Positions 43,039 through 51,169 of a stretch of DNA of 64,000 nt are shown piece by piece; the stretch's first letter is position 1; the number at the start of each line of letters is the position of its first letter. The notes below the pieces were generated by a model. That model worked only from the letters and a program-made list of their open reading frames with translations. It ran no database searches and was not told the origin of the DNA. Source of the DNA: CAYSYY01 sp964576115 [NCBI: uncultured Gemmatimonadota bacterium] (GTDB lineage: Bacteria; Blakebacterota; Blakebacteria; Blakebacterales); contig CAZNUA010000007.1 in NCBI GenBank assembly GCA_964576115.1, positions 1 through 64,000 on the forward strand, given 5' to 3'. The position numbers and the translations under genes are program-made.

Positions 43039-44831
43039 TCGTCCCGATGCGCAAAGTCACGCTCCTGCTGAGCGCGCGGCAGCGAACCGAGGCTCTGAAA
43101 AAGCTGCGGCGGCTGGGGGTTCTGCACGTGGCCAACGTCCAGCCCCCGAAGCACGAATCGATCCAGAGCCTGCAGGACGAACTGGCCGAGATCGACCGGG
43201 GTCTCGAGCTGCTCCCCCCCGGTGTACCCGAGAGCATACCCGAAAGCGCCCGCGAGCGACTCGATGACGAACCGCTGCAGATCGCCCGGATGATCGACGG
43301 GTACGACCAGAGCCGGGCCAACCTGGCAAGCGAGCTGGCCGAGTACCGCGACATCCGGTCGTGGTACGACCGGTGGGGCCCGGTCTCGCACGACGATATC
43401 GAGATTCTGCGCCGGGCGGGCATTCTGGTCCGGCTCTATGTCGCCGACAAGCGGAGCTTGAAATTCCTGCCCCCCGAAGCACAGATACAGATCGTGCGTC
43501 AGGAGGCGGGGACGGTGTACTTCGCCCTGTTCTGCGAGGATCCCGGCCACAAGCTGCCCTTCAAGGAACAGCTCGTACCCCGGATCGAGATGGCCGATCT
43601 CGACCGGCTGATCGCCCGCCTCGAGGAGCAGATCGCCGAGGTGGACGAACTCATCGCCGGTCTGGCCGCGGCCCGGGACAAACTCGCCGCTCACCGCGCC
43701 GATCTGCTGCAGCGGCTCGAGATGCAGGAAGTCCTGCACGGCATGGGTGCCGAAGAACGCTTCGTCTGGCTGCAGGGTTTCTGCCCGGCCCGCATCGTAC
43801 CCCAGCTGACCGCAGCCGCCGAAGAGAACGGCTGGGCCTGGATCGTCGCCGAACCCGACCCCGATGACGATGCTCCCACCCTGGTCGAGAATCCGAAGTG
43901 GCTGCGCATCGTCCAGCCCCTGTTCGATTTTCTGGGTACCCTGCCGGGGTACCGTGAATTCGACATCAGTTTTCCCTTCCTGCTCTTTTTCAGTCTCTTC
44001 TTTGCGATGATCGTGAGCGATGCCGGCTACGGACTCGTCTTCGTGGTCGCGGCCTTCATCGCTTCCCGCAAGGCGGGTCCGGAGGCACCGAAAGAAGCCT
44101 TCTTCCTGGTCTACGTACTCGGCGGTGCGACCATGCTCTGGGGGCTGCTCTCGGGCAACTGGTTCGGGTATGAGGATATCGGCCGGCTTCCTTTCTTCAA
44201 CTGGGCGCTGATCGACTCGATCGACGCCTTCAGCGACACCAACCAGAACACCCTGATGTACCTCTGCTTCCTGATCGCCGTGATCCACCTGAGCGTGGCT
44301 CACGCCCTGCGGGCCTGGCGGCAGATCAACACCCTGAAAGCCATCGCCGAGCTGGGCTGGATCGCCATCATCTGGACGCTCTTCTTCGTGGCCGGCCAGC
44401 TGGTCCTGGGCGAGGGGTACGAGGCCCCCACCTTCACCGGGCTGCTTTTCGCCGGCGGTTCGGCCGCGATCCTGCTCTTCGCCAATTTCAGGAAGAACAT
44501 CCTCACGGGGATCCTGATCACCCTGGGCGACCTGCCGCTCTCCATCATCAGCTCCTTCTCCGATGTCGTCTCCTACCTGCGCCTCTTCGCGGTGGGGTAC
44601 GCCTCGGTGATCGTCGCGGCGAGTTTCAACGACATGGCCCTGGCCGGGGGAATCAGCGGCCCCGTAGCCGGTCTGGGGGCCGCCTTGATCCTGTTGCTCG
44701 GCCACTCGCTGAACATCGTCCTCTGCCTGATGGGGGTGATCGTGCACGGGGTGCGCCTGAATCTGCTCGAGTTCTCGGGGCAGCTGGGCATGCAGTGGTC
44801 GGGGCGGGAGTACCGGCCGTTCAGCGAGTGA
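43035..44831 (+). CDS. ntpI: V-type ATP synthase subunit I (a-subunit)
   Basis: A 598-residue stator subunit. The cytoplasmic half (1 to about 300) starts 'MIVPMRKVTLLLSARQRTEALKKLRRLGVLHV' and has coiled-coil segments; the membrane half has seven to eight helices, beginning 'DISFPFLLFFSLFFAMIVSDAGYGL' and including the ion-path helix with the essential Arg in 'SDVVSYLRLFAVGYAS'. The short start at 43035 is supported by the ATGA overlap with ntpD. With the K ring it forms the ion pathway. Confidence 0.94.
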   Translation: MIVPMRKVTLLLSARQRTEALKKLRRLGVLHVANVQPPKHESIQSLQDELAEIDRGLELLPPGVPESIPESARERLDDEPLQIARMIDGYDQSRANLASELAEYRDIRSWYDRWGPVSHDDIEILRRAGILVRLYVADKRSLKFLPPEAQIQIVRQEAGTVYFALFCEDPGHKLPFKEQLVPRIEMADLDRLIARLEEQIAEVDELIAGLAAARDKLAAHRADLLQRLEMQEVLHGMGAEERFVWLQGFCPARIVPQLTAAAEENGWAWIVAEPDPDDDAPTLVENPKWLRIVQPLFDFLGTLPGYREFDISFPFLLFFSLFFAMIVSDAGYGLVFVVAAFIASRKAGPEAPKEAFFLVYVLGGATMLWGLLSGNWFGYEDIGRLPFFNWALIDSIDAFSDTNQNTLMYLCFLIAVIHLSVAHALRAWRQINTLKAIAELGWIAIIWTLFFVAGQLVLGEGYEAPTFTGLLFAGGSAAILLFANFRKNILTGILITLGDLPLSIISSFSDVVSYLRLFAVGYASVIVAASFNDMALAGGISGPVAGLGAALILLLGHSLNIVLCLMGVIVHGVRLNLLEFSGQLGMQWSGREYRPFSE

Positions 44832-44890
44832 GCGGCCCGGCGACGGAAATACGTGGTAACGTTTTGCACGGGTAAGAAAGGACAGAAACT

Positions 44891-45331
44891 GTGATCGATG
44901 GACTGGGTGACCTGAATCTCTCTCTCGTGCTGAGCGCCGTGGGTTCGGCCCTGGGCACCGGAGTAGCGGGGATGGCTGCGATCGGAGCCTGGAAGAAGGC
45001 GTTCGCCCAGAACAAGGCGGCGCCCTTCATCCTGGTGGCTTTCGTGGGCATGCCCCTCTCGCAGACGATCTACGGCATGATCCTGCGCAACGCCATCCAG
45101 GCCCGGCTTCCCTCGACCGAGAGTTCGACCGCCGCCATCCTCATCGGCGCTTTGGCGGGATTGGCTATGGGACTTTCGGCCCTGATGCAGGGCCGGGCCG
45201 GGGCGAAAGCGTCCGACGCCCTGGGGGAAACCGGCAAGGGCTTCGCCAACTACATCATGGTCCTGGGGGTCATCGAGACGGTGGCGCTGTTCGTCATGGT
45301 CTTCGCCATGACCGCCCTGCCCGCGGTCTGA
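44891..45331 (+). CDS. ntpK: V-type ATP synthase subunit K (proteolipid ring)
   Basis: A 146-residue double-hairpin proteolipid with four membrane helices. The ion-binding Glu is Glu129 ('MVLGVIETVALF'). Aligned by eye with Enterococcus hirae NtpK, the Na+ ligands have counterparts: Ser57 (for Thr64), Gln58 (Gln65), Tyr61 (Tyr68), Gln100 (Gln110) and Glu129 (Glu139). A sodium-translocating ring is therefore likely. Translation starts at GTG, with AAAGGA eight bases before it. It is the last gene of the operon; a strong hairpin follows. Confidence 0.92.
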   Translation: MIDGLGDLNLSLVLSAVGSALGTGVAGMAAIGAWKKAFAQNKAAPFILVAFVGMPLSQTIYGMILRNAIQARLPSTESSTAAILIGALAGLAMGLSALMQGRAGAKASDALGETGKGFANYIMVLGVIETVALFVMVFAMTALPAV

Positions 45332-45365
45332 TCACCCGACCGTCATACCACCCTTGAAACCGGAT

Positions 45366-45395
45366 ACGGGTGCAGGAGGAATCTCCTGCGCCCGT
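45366..45395 (+). terminator. Strong terminator-type hairpin after the V-ATPase operon
   Basis: A 13-bp stem (45366-45378 with 45383-45395, one G-T pair) closes a GAAT tetraloop 35 bases after the ntpK stop. The following GTTCTCCC is only weakly T-rich. It most likely ends the operon and also stands opposite the end of the convergent minus-strand gene. Confidence 0.75.
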
Positions 45396-45431
45396 GTTCT
45401 CCCGTCCCTGATACTACCCTGGATGTAACCC

Positions 45432-46301
45432 TCAGGCCGGAGGAACCGCCAGCAGGGTTCTGATCTTCACTTTCGATTCCTTCGGGCTCGAGCCGCCGGG
45501 CATCATCTGACCGCCCGCACCGCCCGCTCCGGGGGTGATACCACCGCGGCCGCCCCGTCCACCCGTACCGCCAGTGCGCCCTCCACTGCCGGGGACGATG
45601 CCGCCCCCGCCACCACCGGTTATTCCTCCCTGACCTCGCCGGGCCAGTTCGCCCAGGCGGTCCCGATCCAGAATAAATTCGATGACGAGACCGATCTGTT
45701 GTCCCGGTTCGGCCCCGATCCCGAAAAGTCCTTCGGCGGCCGCCAGCGGAACGCTCATCTCCAGAACCGCGTACCCCCGGCTCATGGTACCGGCCGCCGT
45801 CAATCCCCGCTGGTCCTTAACCGGAGTGGCCAGGAGACCATCCCTGCTCCGCCTGACGACAGCGAGCGATTCGGGCTGACCGGGCAGCGGCGGTGTCCGG
45901 CTGCGTCCGCCCCCGGTCGCTCCGGGGCGTCCGAAATCGGTGGCAGGCAGGGAGGCAGGTGCATAACGAATTCCGACGTCGCGTTTCGCACCTCCCTCGG
46001 GATCGATCCAGATAATCGCGTAACCGGTGCGCAGGGTCTGCAGCCAGCCCTGTTCTCCCAGCCGGAGAGTCAGGTACAGGAACTCACTGTCGTTGGCCAG
46101 ACCGGCGGTCATTCTCTTCTTCTCGACACTGAGAGTGGCATACCCGGCCCACTCGCCGTCATGACCGTCAATGACGATGTCACCGGTGTGCCAGTTGGCC
46201 GGAAGCTCCATCGTACGGCATCCTGCCGCGCAGAAGAGAATGATCAGCACGGGCAGCAGCCGGAGCCGCATCGCTGCAGGTCGATATCGTGAGAGTGCCA
46301 T
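45432..46301 (-). CDS. CBM9-like lipoprotein with glycine-rich tail
   Basis: A 289-residue putative lipoprotein. AAGGA lies eight bases before ATG; the lipobox 'LFCAAGC' gives the lipidated Cys near residue 28. The N-terminal half resembles carbohydrate-binding family 9-like/DOMON domains ('DIVIDGHDGEWAGYATLSVE', 'LYLTLRLGEQGWLQTLRTGYAIIWIDPEGG'). After 'GLVIEFILDRDRLGEL' a stretch of about 55 residues is more than half glycine ('GGITGGGGGGIVPGSGG'), then a short charged end. Such tails are flexible and might be surface-exposed. Ligand unknown; it could instead bind heme or an electron carrier as some DOMON proteins do. Confidence 0.7.
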   Translation of the reverse strand: MALSRYRPAAMRLRLLPVLIILFCAAGCRTMELPANWHTGDIVIDGHDGEWAGYATLSVEKKRMTAGLANDSEFLYLTLRLGEQGWLQTLRTGYAIIWIDPEGGAKRDVGIRYAPASLPATDFGRPGATGGGRSRTPPLPGQPESLAVVRRSRDGLLATPVKDQRGLTAAGTMSRGYAVLEMSVPLAAAEGLFGIGAEPGQQIGLVIEFILDRDRLGELARRGQGGITGGGGGGIVPGSGGRTGGTGGRGGRGGITPGAGGAGGQMMPGGSSPKESKVKIRTLLAVPPA

Positions 46302-46462
46302 CTTTTCGTCCTTTCCGGATCCCCATGCCGCCACTGATCTCTCCTTCTCCGTCCGATAGACACCGCGGTCAGAGTCATCCTTCTCCTCTTGCGGGATCCC
46401 GTCTACCGCCGGATATACTCCTTCCGTTCAGACATTGCTTTCACTCCCGTCAAGGTCGAATC

Positions 46463-47635
46463 ATGCGTCCTTTACGCTCGGCTCTGCTTATTCCCACCGT
46501 CATCGGTGGATTGTTCGCCTATCCCTCCGGTCTTGGCGCCCAGCCCGACCGCGGGTACTCGATCCCGCTGCTCGACCTGGCTTTCGAGACCGACCGCCAG
46601 GTCGTGGTGGACCGCGAACCGGGCCAGTATCTGGGACACCCCACCACCGTCCTGCTCGAGGACGGCCGGACGATGATCTGCGTCTACCCGAAGGGGCACG
46701 GCCGGGGTGCGATCGTCATGAAGCGTTCCGACGACGGCGGTCTCACCTGGAGCGAACGCCTGCCCGTACCCGAAAACTGGGCCACCTCCCGTGAAGTACC
46801 GACCATCCACCGGGTCACGGATCCGGCCGGAATCAGACGGTTGATCCTCTTCAGTGGCCTCTATCCCATCCGGATGGCGATCTCCGGGAACGACGGAGAG
46901 ACCTGGACGCCTCTGGAACCGATCGGCGAGTACGGCGGGATCGTGGCCATGGCCTCGGTGGCCTGCATGACCGACGGCTCGTACCGGGCCTGGTTCCACG
47001 ACGACGGCCGCTTCATCGCCGGCTCGGGCGAGGTCAAACCCGAACCCTACCGCTTCACCGTCTACGGCATCCGCTCGATCGACGGCGGCCTGACCTGGAG
47101 TGAGCCCGAGCCGGTCACGACCCACCCCGAGGCCCATCTCTGCGAGCCGGGTTTCGTACGCAGTCCCGACGGAGACACGATTGCCCTGCTGCTGCGCGAG
47201 AACAGCCGGCGGATGAATTCCTTCGTGATCTTCTCGCACGACGAGGGTCAGAGCTGGAGCGAGCCGCGCGAGTTGCCCGGAGCTCTGACCGGCGACCGGC
47301 ATACCGCGAAATACGCGCCCGACGGACGGCTCTTCATCAGCTTCCGCGACCGCACTCACGAAAGTGTGACCTGGGGGGATTGGGTCGGCTGGGTCGGCAC
47401 CTGGGAGGATATCGATGCCGGGCATGAAGGGCAGTACCGGATCCGACTGATGGACAACCATGTCGATGCCGATTGCGCCTACCCGGCGGTGGAGCTGCTC
47501 CCCGACGGCACCTTCGTGACGACCACCTACGGCCACTGGCTTGCGGACGAGGAACCCTTCATCGTCAGCGTACGCTTCCAGCTTGAAGAACTCGACGAGC
47601 GGGTGCGCTCCCGCGACCGTGCGGACACGTACTGA
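46463..47635 (+). CDS. Secreted sialidase-like protein with Asp-box repeats
   Basis: A 390-residue exported protein with signal peptide 1-26 ('SGLGAQ'). Four Asp boxes mark a six-bladed propeller: 89-96 ('SDDGGLTW'), 141-148 ('SGNDGETW'), 205-212 ('SIDGGLTW') and 258-265 ('SHDEGQSW'). 'SREVPTIHRV' (109-118) may hold one Arg of the sialidase triad. BNR-type proteins include GH33 sialidases and related glycosidases or lyases; substrate is not proven. The start at ATG 46463 has AAGG eight bases upstream. Divergent from the CBM9-like lipoprotein gene, with 161 bases between. Confidence 0.78.
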   Translation: MRPLRSALLIPTVIGGLFAYPSGLGAQPDRGYSIPLLDLAFETDRQVVVDREPGQYLGHPTTVLLEDGRTMICVYPKGHGRGAIVMKRSDDGGLTWSERLPVPENWATSREVPTIHRVTDPAGIRRLILFSGLYPIRMAISGNDGETWTPLEPIGEYGGIVAMASVACMTDGSYRAWFHDDGRFIAGSGEVKPEPYRFTVYGIRSIDGGLTWSEPEPVTTHPEAHLCEPGFVRSPDGDTIALLLRENSRRMNSFVIFSHDEGQSWSEPRELPGALTGDRHTAKYAPDGRLFISFRDRTHESVTWGDWVGWVGTWEDIDAGHEGQYRIRLMDNHVDADCAYPAVELLPDGTFVTTTYGHWLADEEPFIVSVRFQLEELDERVRSRDRADTY

Positions 47636-47652
47636 TCGGGCTGGATATCTAT

Positions 47653-47676
47653 CCGGAAGCCGGGGCCGGTTTCCGG
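47653..47676. terminator. Hairpin between two convergent genes
   Basis: CCGGAAGCCGG (47653-47663) and CCGGTTTCCGG (47666-47676) can form a stem of about ten pairs with one G-T pair. It lies in the 42-base gap between the stops of the sialidase-like gene and the minus-strand Arg-repeat gene, so it may act in both directions. No T-run is seen. Confidence 0.5.
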
Positions 47677-47677
47677 T

Positions 47678-48268
47678 TCACTCGTCCGTGGCGGGGGAAT
47701 CCTCCACCCCGGTGCCGACCTCCGTGCCGGCCTCGTCTTCGGCACAGCTCTGGTTCTCGAGAAGCTCTTCGAACCGGGTGCGCAGCGCGACGAACTCCTC
47801 ATAGACAGCTTTGAGCCGGGCCTTGTTCGGCAGATCGAGGGTGCGGTACGTGATGCGTCCCAGAGCCTTATTGGCGCTTTCTCTCAACTGACGGAGCTGA
47901 TCGGAGAGTTCCGCCTCCTCGTTCCAGGTCGGCACGTAATCGGTGGCGATCACGTCCTCGATGATCCCGCGTGCCGGAGGGAAATAGAAGTTGATCAGGG
48001 TGCGGGAGTGCAGCAACCAGGATTCAAGACAGGCATTCAGATCAGGCTTGCCGACCCGGTGCGAGTAGCGGATGAGGTAATCGATGGTGTTCTTGACCAT
48101 CCACATTTCGTACTCGAGCTGACCGTGCAGCTCGGTGATTTCTTCGGCGGTGCGCGGTTCATCCTCGCAGGGAGCCAGGACCGGACCTTTCCGGCGGTCG
48201 GCCATGCGCCGATCGCCCTGCCTGCGATCAGCCTTTCTTCTGTCGCCCTCTCGTCTGTCGAACGGCAT
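47678..48268 (-). CDS. Hypothetical protein with Arg-rich N-terminal repeats
   Basis: I do not recognise a characterised family. The 196-residue protein starts with four degenerate RR-x-x-D-R-R units (residues 5-27, 'RREGDRRKADRRQGDRR'), a basic linker type seen at the start of many bacterial regulatory or membrane-associated proteins. The middle (about 45-100, 'EYEMWMVKNTIDYLIRYSH', 'ACLESWLLHSRTLINFYF') is helical and resembles HEPN-like folds by its 'ESxLLHxRxLIxF' pattern, but the catalytic RxxxxH of HEPN RNases is absent. The acidic C-terminus is probably disordered. AGGAAAGG precedes the ATG. Confidence 0.7.
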   Translation of the reverse strand: MPFDRREGDRRKADRRQGDRRMADRRKGPVLAPCEDEPRTAEEITELHGQLEYEMWMVKNTIDYLIRYSHRVGKPDLNACLESWLLHSRTLINFYFPPARGIIEDVIATDYVPTWNEEAELSDQLRQLRESANKALGRITYRTLDLPNKARLKAVYEEFVALRTRFEELLENQSCAEDEAGTEVGTGVEDSPATDE

Positions 48269-48409
48269 GGTGGACGCCTTTCCTGCCGGGACGGCCCGAT
48301 CCCTCTCCAGCCGGGCTGGCTAAGATAACAGATATGTACCCGGGTCACTATCTCGTTCCCGCCCGGATACTCCGGAAGGGCACGATCGGTATCCGTACGG
48401 ATACCTGTT

Positions 48410-50533
48410 CTACTCCTGGTCCGCTTCGACCTGAATCCGGGCGTCGATGGCAACCGCCCCTTCGGCATAGGCTACGAGCGGGTTGATATCCATTTCGGCG
48501 ATCCGTTCGTGGCGTTCGGCCAGCTGACCGAGCCGCAGAATGGCATCGGCCAGCGCCTCGAGATCGCGCGGAGCCTCGCCGCGCACGCCTTCGAGCAGAG
48601 GGAACATCCGCACGCCGTGGATCATTTCCCGGGCATCGGTGTCGTGCAGGGGGCAGAGTCGCAGCACGACGTCTTTCATGACCTCGACATAGACACCCCC
48701 CAGACCGAACATCACCATCGGCCCCACCCCGGGCATCCGGGTGATCCCGACGATGGTCTCCCGGCCCATGGCAGCCATCTTCTGGACCACCACCCCGTCC
48801 ACGACATCGGCGTGGGCGGCGACCGTGTCCAGCATCCCGGCTACCGCCTCTTCGACCGCGTCTGAATCCTCCAGGCCCAGGCTCACTCCACCGACGTCGG
48901 TTTTATGCACGATCCGCGGGCTGACGATTTTGATCGCCACGGGGAAGCCGAGTTCACCGGCGGCGACCGCAACCCGGGCGGCGAAGTCTTCTCCCTCACC
49001 CCGCTCGACATAGTCCCAGGGCAGGACCCGAATCCCGTACGCCTCCAACACCCGCAGGGCGTCGGGTTCGCTGAGTTTGTGTTGCCCGACGGCCAGGGTG
49101 GCGTCGATGATATTCTCGACTGCGTCATCGTCGGTTTCGAAAGTGACCGGGGAACCGAGGGGACGTGAGCGCTGGCCGGTGTAGCGGCACATCTGCCCCA
49201 GAGCCCGGGCGGCCGATTCGGGGAAGATGAAACCGGGCACGCCCGCTTCATGGAGCTGGGCCATCCCGGCCGGCAAGCCACGCTGGCCCATCAGCACCGC
49301 CAGCATCGGTTTTTCGGGATACTTGGCATTGACCCGCACAATCGCCCCGGCCACATCCTCGGTATGGATCCCAAGAGGCGGCACGAAAGCCGCGATGACG
49401 GCGTCCACCCCGGGGTCGGCCACCACACAGCTCAGGGCGTACTCGTAGATCTCGGCCGTGGCGCTGGCGATCATGTCCACCGGGTTACGCACGCTGGCCT
49501 CGGCGGGGAGCCGGTCGCGCAGCTTGGCCCGGGTTCCTTCGGTCAGGTCCCCCACCGTCAGGCAGTTCGCCTCGCAGGCGTCGGCGATGATGATACCCGG
49601 TCCGCCGGCATTGGTGACGATGGCCACCCGGTCACCCGCCGGCAGGGGCTGGTTCGAAAATGCCATGGCGTAATCGAAGAGTTCGTTGACCGACTGGGCC
49701 CGCTTGGCGCCCGCCTGGGCGATCAGGGCGTCGGTAGCCAGTTCGGTCTGAGCCAGGGCGCCGGTGTGCGAGGCGGCTGCCCGCTGCCCGGCCCCGGTCC
49801 GACCCGATTTGACGATGAAGACCGGCTTCTCCCGGGTCAGCCGGCGGCAGACCTCCACGAAGCGGGCCGGATTCCCGAGGCTTTCGAGGTACATCAGGAC
49901 CAGGCGGGTGCTGGGATCCGAAAGCCAGTACTCGAGCAGGTCGTTGGCCCCGACATCGGCCTTGTTGCCCGAGGAAACAAACATCGAGAGACCGATCCCC
50001 AGACTGTTGGCGTAATCGAGGATACTCACCCCCATCGCCCCCGACTGGCTGAGGAATCCGACCGGGCCGGCGGGCGGCATGGCGGGCGAGAAGGTGGCGT
50101 TCATCTGCACCTCGGGATGGGTGTTGGTCACCCCCAGACAGTTGGGCCCGACCATGCGGATGCCGGTGCCTTCGAGAACCGCCATCAGTTCCTCTTCGCG
50201 GGTCACACCTTCTCCGCCGATCTCGCGGAAACCGGCCGAGATCACGACCAGCCCCTTCACACCGGCCTCGACGCACTCCTGAGCAACCCTGATCACGAGG
50301 TCGGCCGGTACCGAGATGACGGCCAGATCGACTTCTTCGGGCACCTCTGAGATCGAGGAATAGGCCCGGATCGAGTGGATCGAGGCGGCGGCCGGGTTTA
50401 CCGGATAGATCGGCCCGGTGAAGCCGTGCTCGATCAGATTGTGGACGATCTGCCAGCCGATCGAATCGGAACGGCGTGAAGCCCCGATCACGGCGATCGA
50501 CTGCGGTTTCAGAATGGAATCGAGATCAGCCAT
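48410..50533 (-). CDS. ADP-forming acyl-CoA synthetase (acetate-CoA ligase type), fused alpha-beta
   Basis: A 707-residue NDP-forming acyl-CoA synthetase. CoA-binding domain at the N-terminus ('LKPQSIAVIGASRRSDSIGWQI'), succinyl-CoA ligase-like domain with phospho-accepting His256 ('AAASHTGALAQTE'), and a C-terminal ATP-grasp domain ('GFPVAIKIVSPRIVHKTDVGGV', 'GRETIVGITRMPGVGPMVMFG', 'LRLCPL'). It can make ATP from acyl-CoA, ADP and phosphate. No acetyltransferase (Pat) domain is attached, supporting a metabolic role, perhaps downstream of the 2-oxoacid oxidoreductase. A relic of a homologous gene start lies at 56521-56578. Confidence 0.9.
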   Translation of the reverse strand: MADLDSILKPQSIAVIGASRRSDSIGWQIVHNLIEHGFTGPIYPVNPAAASIHSIRAYSSISEVPEEVDLAVISVPADLVIRVAQECVEAGVKGLVVISAGFREIGGEGVTREEELMAVLEGTGIRMVGPNCLGVTNTHPEVQMNATFSPAMPPAGPVGFLSQSGAMGVSILDYANSLGIGLSMFVSSGNKADVGANDLLEYWLSDPSTRLVLMYLESLGNPARFVEVCRRLTREKPVFIVKSGRTGAGQRAAASHTGALAQTELATDALIAQAGAKRAQSVNELFDYAMAFSNQPLPAGDRVAIVTNAGGPGIIIADACEANCLTVGDLTEGTRAKLRDRLPAEASVRNPVDMIASATAEIYEYALSCVVADPGVDAVIAAFVPPLGIHTEDVAGAIVRVNAKYPEKPMLAVLMGQRGLPAGMAQLHEAGVPGFIFPESAARALGQMCRYTGQRSRPLGSPVTFETDDDAVENIIDATLAVGQHKLSEPDALRVLEAYGIRVLPWDYVERGEGEDFAARVAVAAGELGFPVAIKIVSPRIVHKTDVGGVSLGLEDSDAVEEAVAGMLDTVAAHADVVDGVVVQKMAAMGRETIVGITRMPGVGPMVMFGLGGVYVEVMKDVVLRLCPLHDTDAREMIHGVRMFPLLEGVRGEAPRDLEALADAILRLGQLAERHERIAEMDINPLVAYAEGAVAIDARIQVEADQE

Positions 50534-50734
50534 GGCTCCTCTCCGGTGACTGATGGGCCCGGATCGTCAGGGTACTCCCGGGCGCACAGGATGTGCAATA
50601 CGACCGGCTCCTGCAACCGCACACGATTTCCCTCAGATCGCGGAATGCACACCGGGAGATGGCAGGAGTCGGGTCACCGGAATCCTTCATTCCCTTGTAT
50701 GCAACAATATCCGGCACGGACCGTACTGTACTGA

Positions 50735-50753
50735 TATAGGGATAAGCCCTATA
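50735..50753. promoter_or_regulatory. Perfect dyad TATAGGG-N5-CCCTATA upstream of PadR
   Basis: Seven-base perfect arms (50735-50741 and 50747-50753) around ATAAG, 41 bases before the PadR ATG. Its sequence relates to the CTATA/TATAG element at 183-205. Likely operator for the PadR encoded downstream (autoregulation), by analogy with the family. The rest of 50534-50794 carries nothing clear. Confidence 0.55.
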
Positions 50754-50794
50754 GCTATCGTCTTAATAATCGGGAGAAAGTCGGAAAGGGAATC

Positions 50795-51169
50795 ATGAAC
50801 AATCAGGATCCTCAGACATTGCTCCCACTGACCCCCCTCACCTTCCACGTCCTGCTTGCCCTGGCGGACACCAACCGGCACGGATACGGGATCATCAAGG
50901 AAGTGTCGAGCCGCACCGACGGGCAGATGGAGCTGGAAGCGGGTACCCTCTATGCCGCTCTGAAGAGGATGCGGGACGAGGGGTTGATCGAGATCATTCC
51001 CTCGGCGGAGAGGCCAGCCAGCGAAGACAGTCGCCGGCGCACCTACCGTCTGACGACGTTCGGCCGAGGCGTCCTGCAGGCGGAATCCACGAGATTGGCC
51101 CACTTGATCGGCGTTGTTGTCCAGAAAGAGGTTATTCCTCTCAGTTCCGCCCTGGGAGATGCACAATGA
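50795..51169 (+). CDS. PadR family transcriptional regulator (ADOP-linked)
   Basis: A 124-residue PadR regulator. Typical parts are 'LTFHVLLALADTNRHGYGIIKEVSSRTDGQ', 'LEAGTLYAALKRMRDEGLIE' and the wing 'SRRRTYRLTTFGRGVLQAE'. A GGAAAGGGA ribosome site precedes the ATG. Its stop overlaps the permease start as ATGA, the same coupling as at 586 and 3773. It is more similar in layout to the first PadR (221) than to the second. Confidence 0.9.
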   Translation: MNNQDPQTLLPLTPLTFHVLLALADTNRHGYGIIKEVSSRTDGQMELEAGTLYAALKRMRDEGLIEIIPSAERPASEDSRRRTYRLTTFGRGVLQAESTRLAHLIGVVVQKEVIPLSSALGDAQ

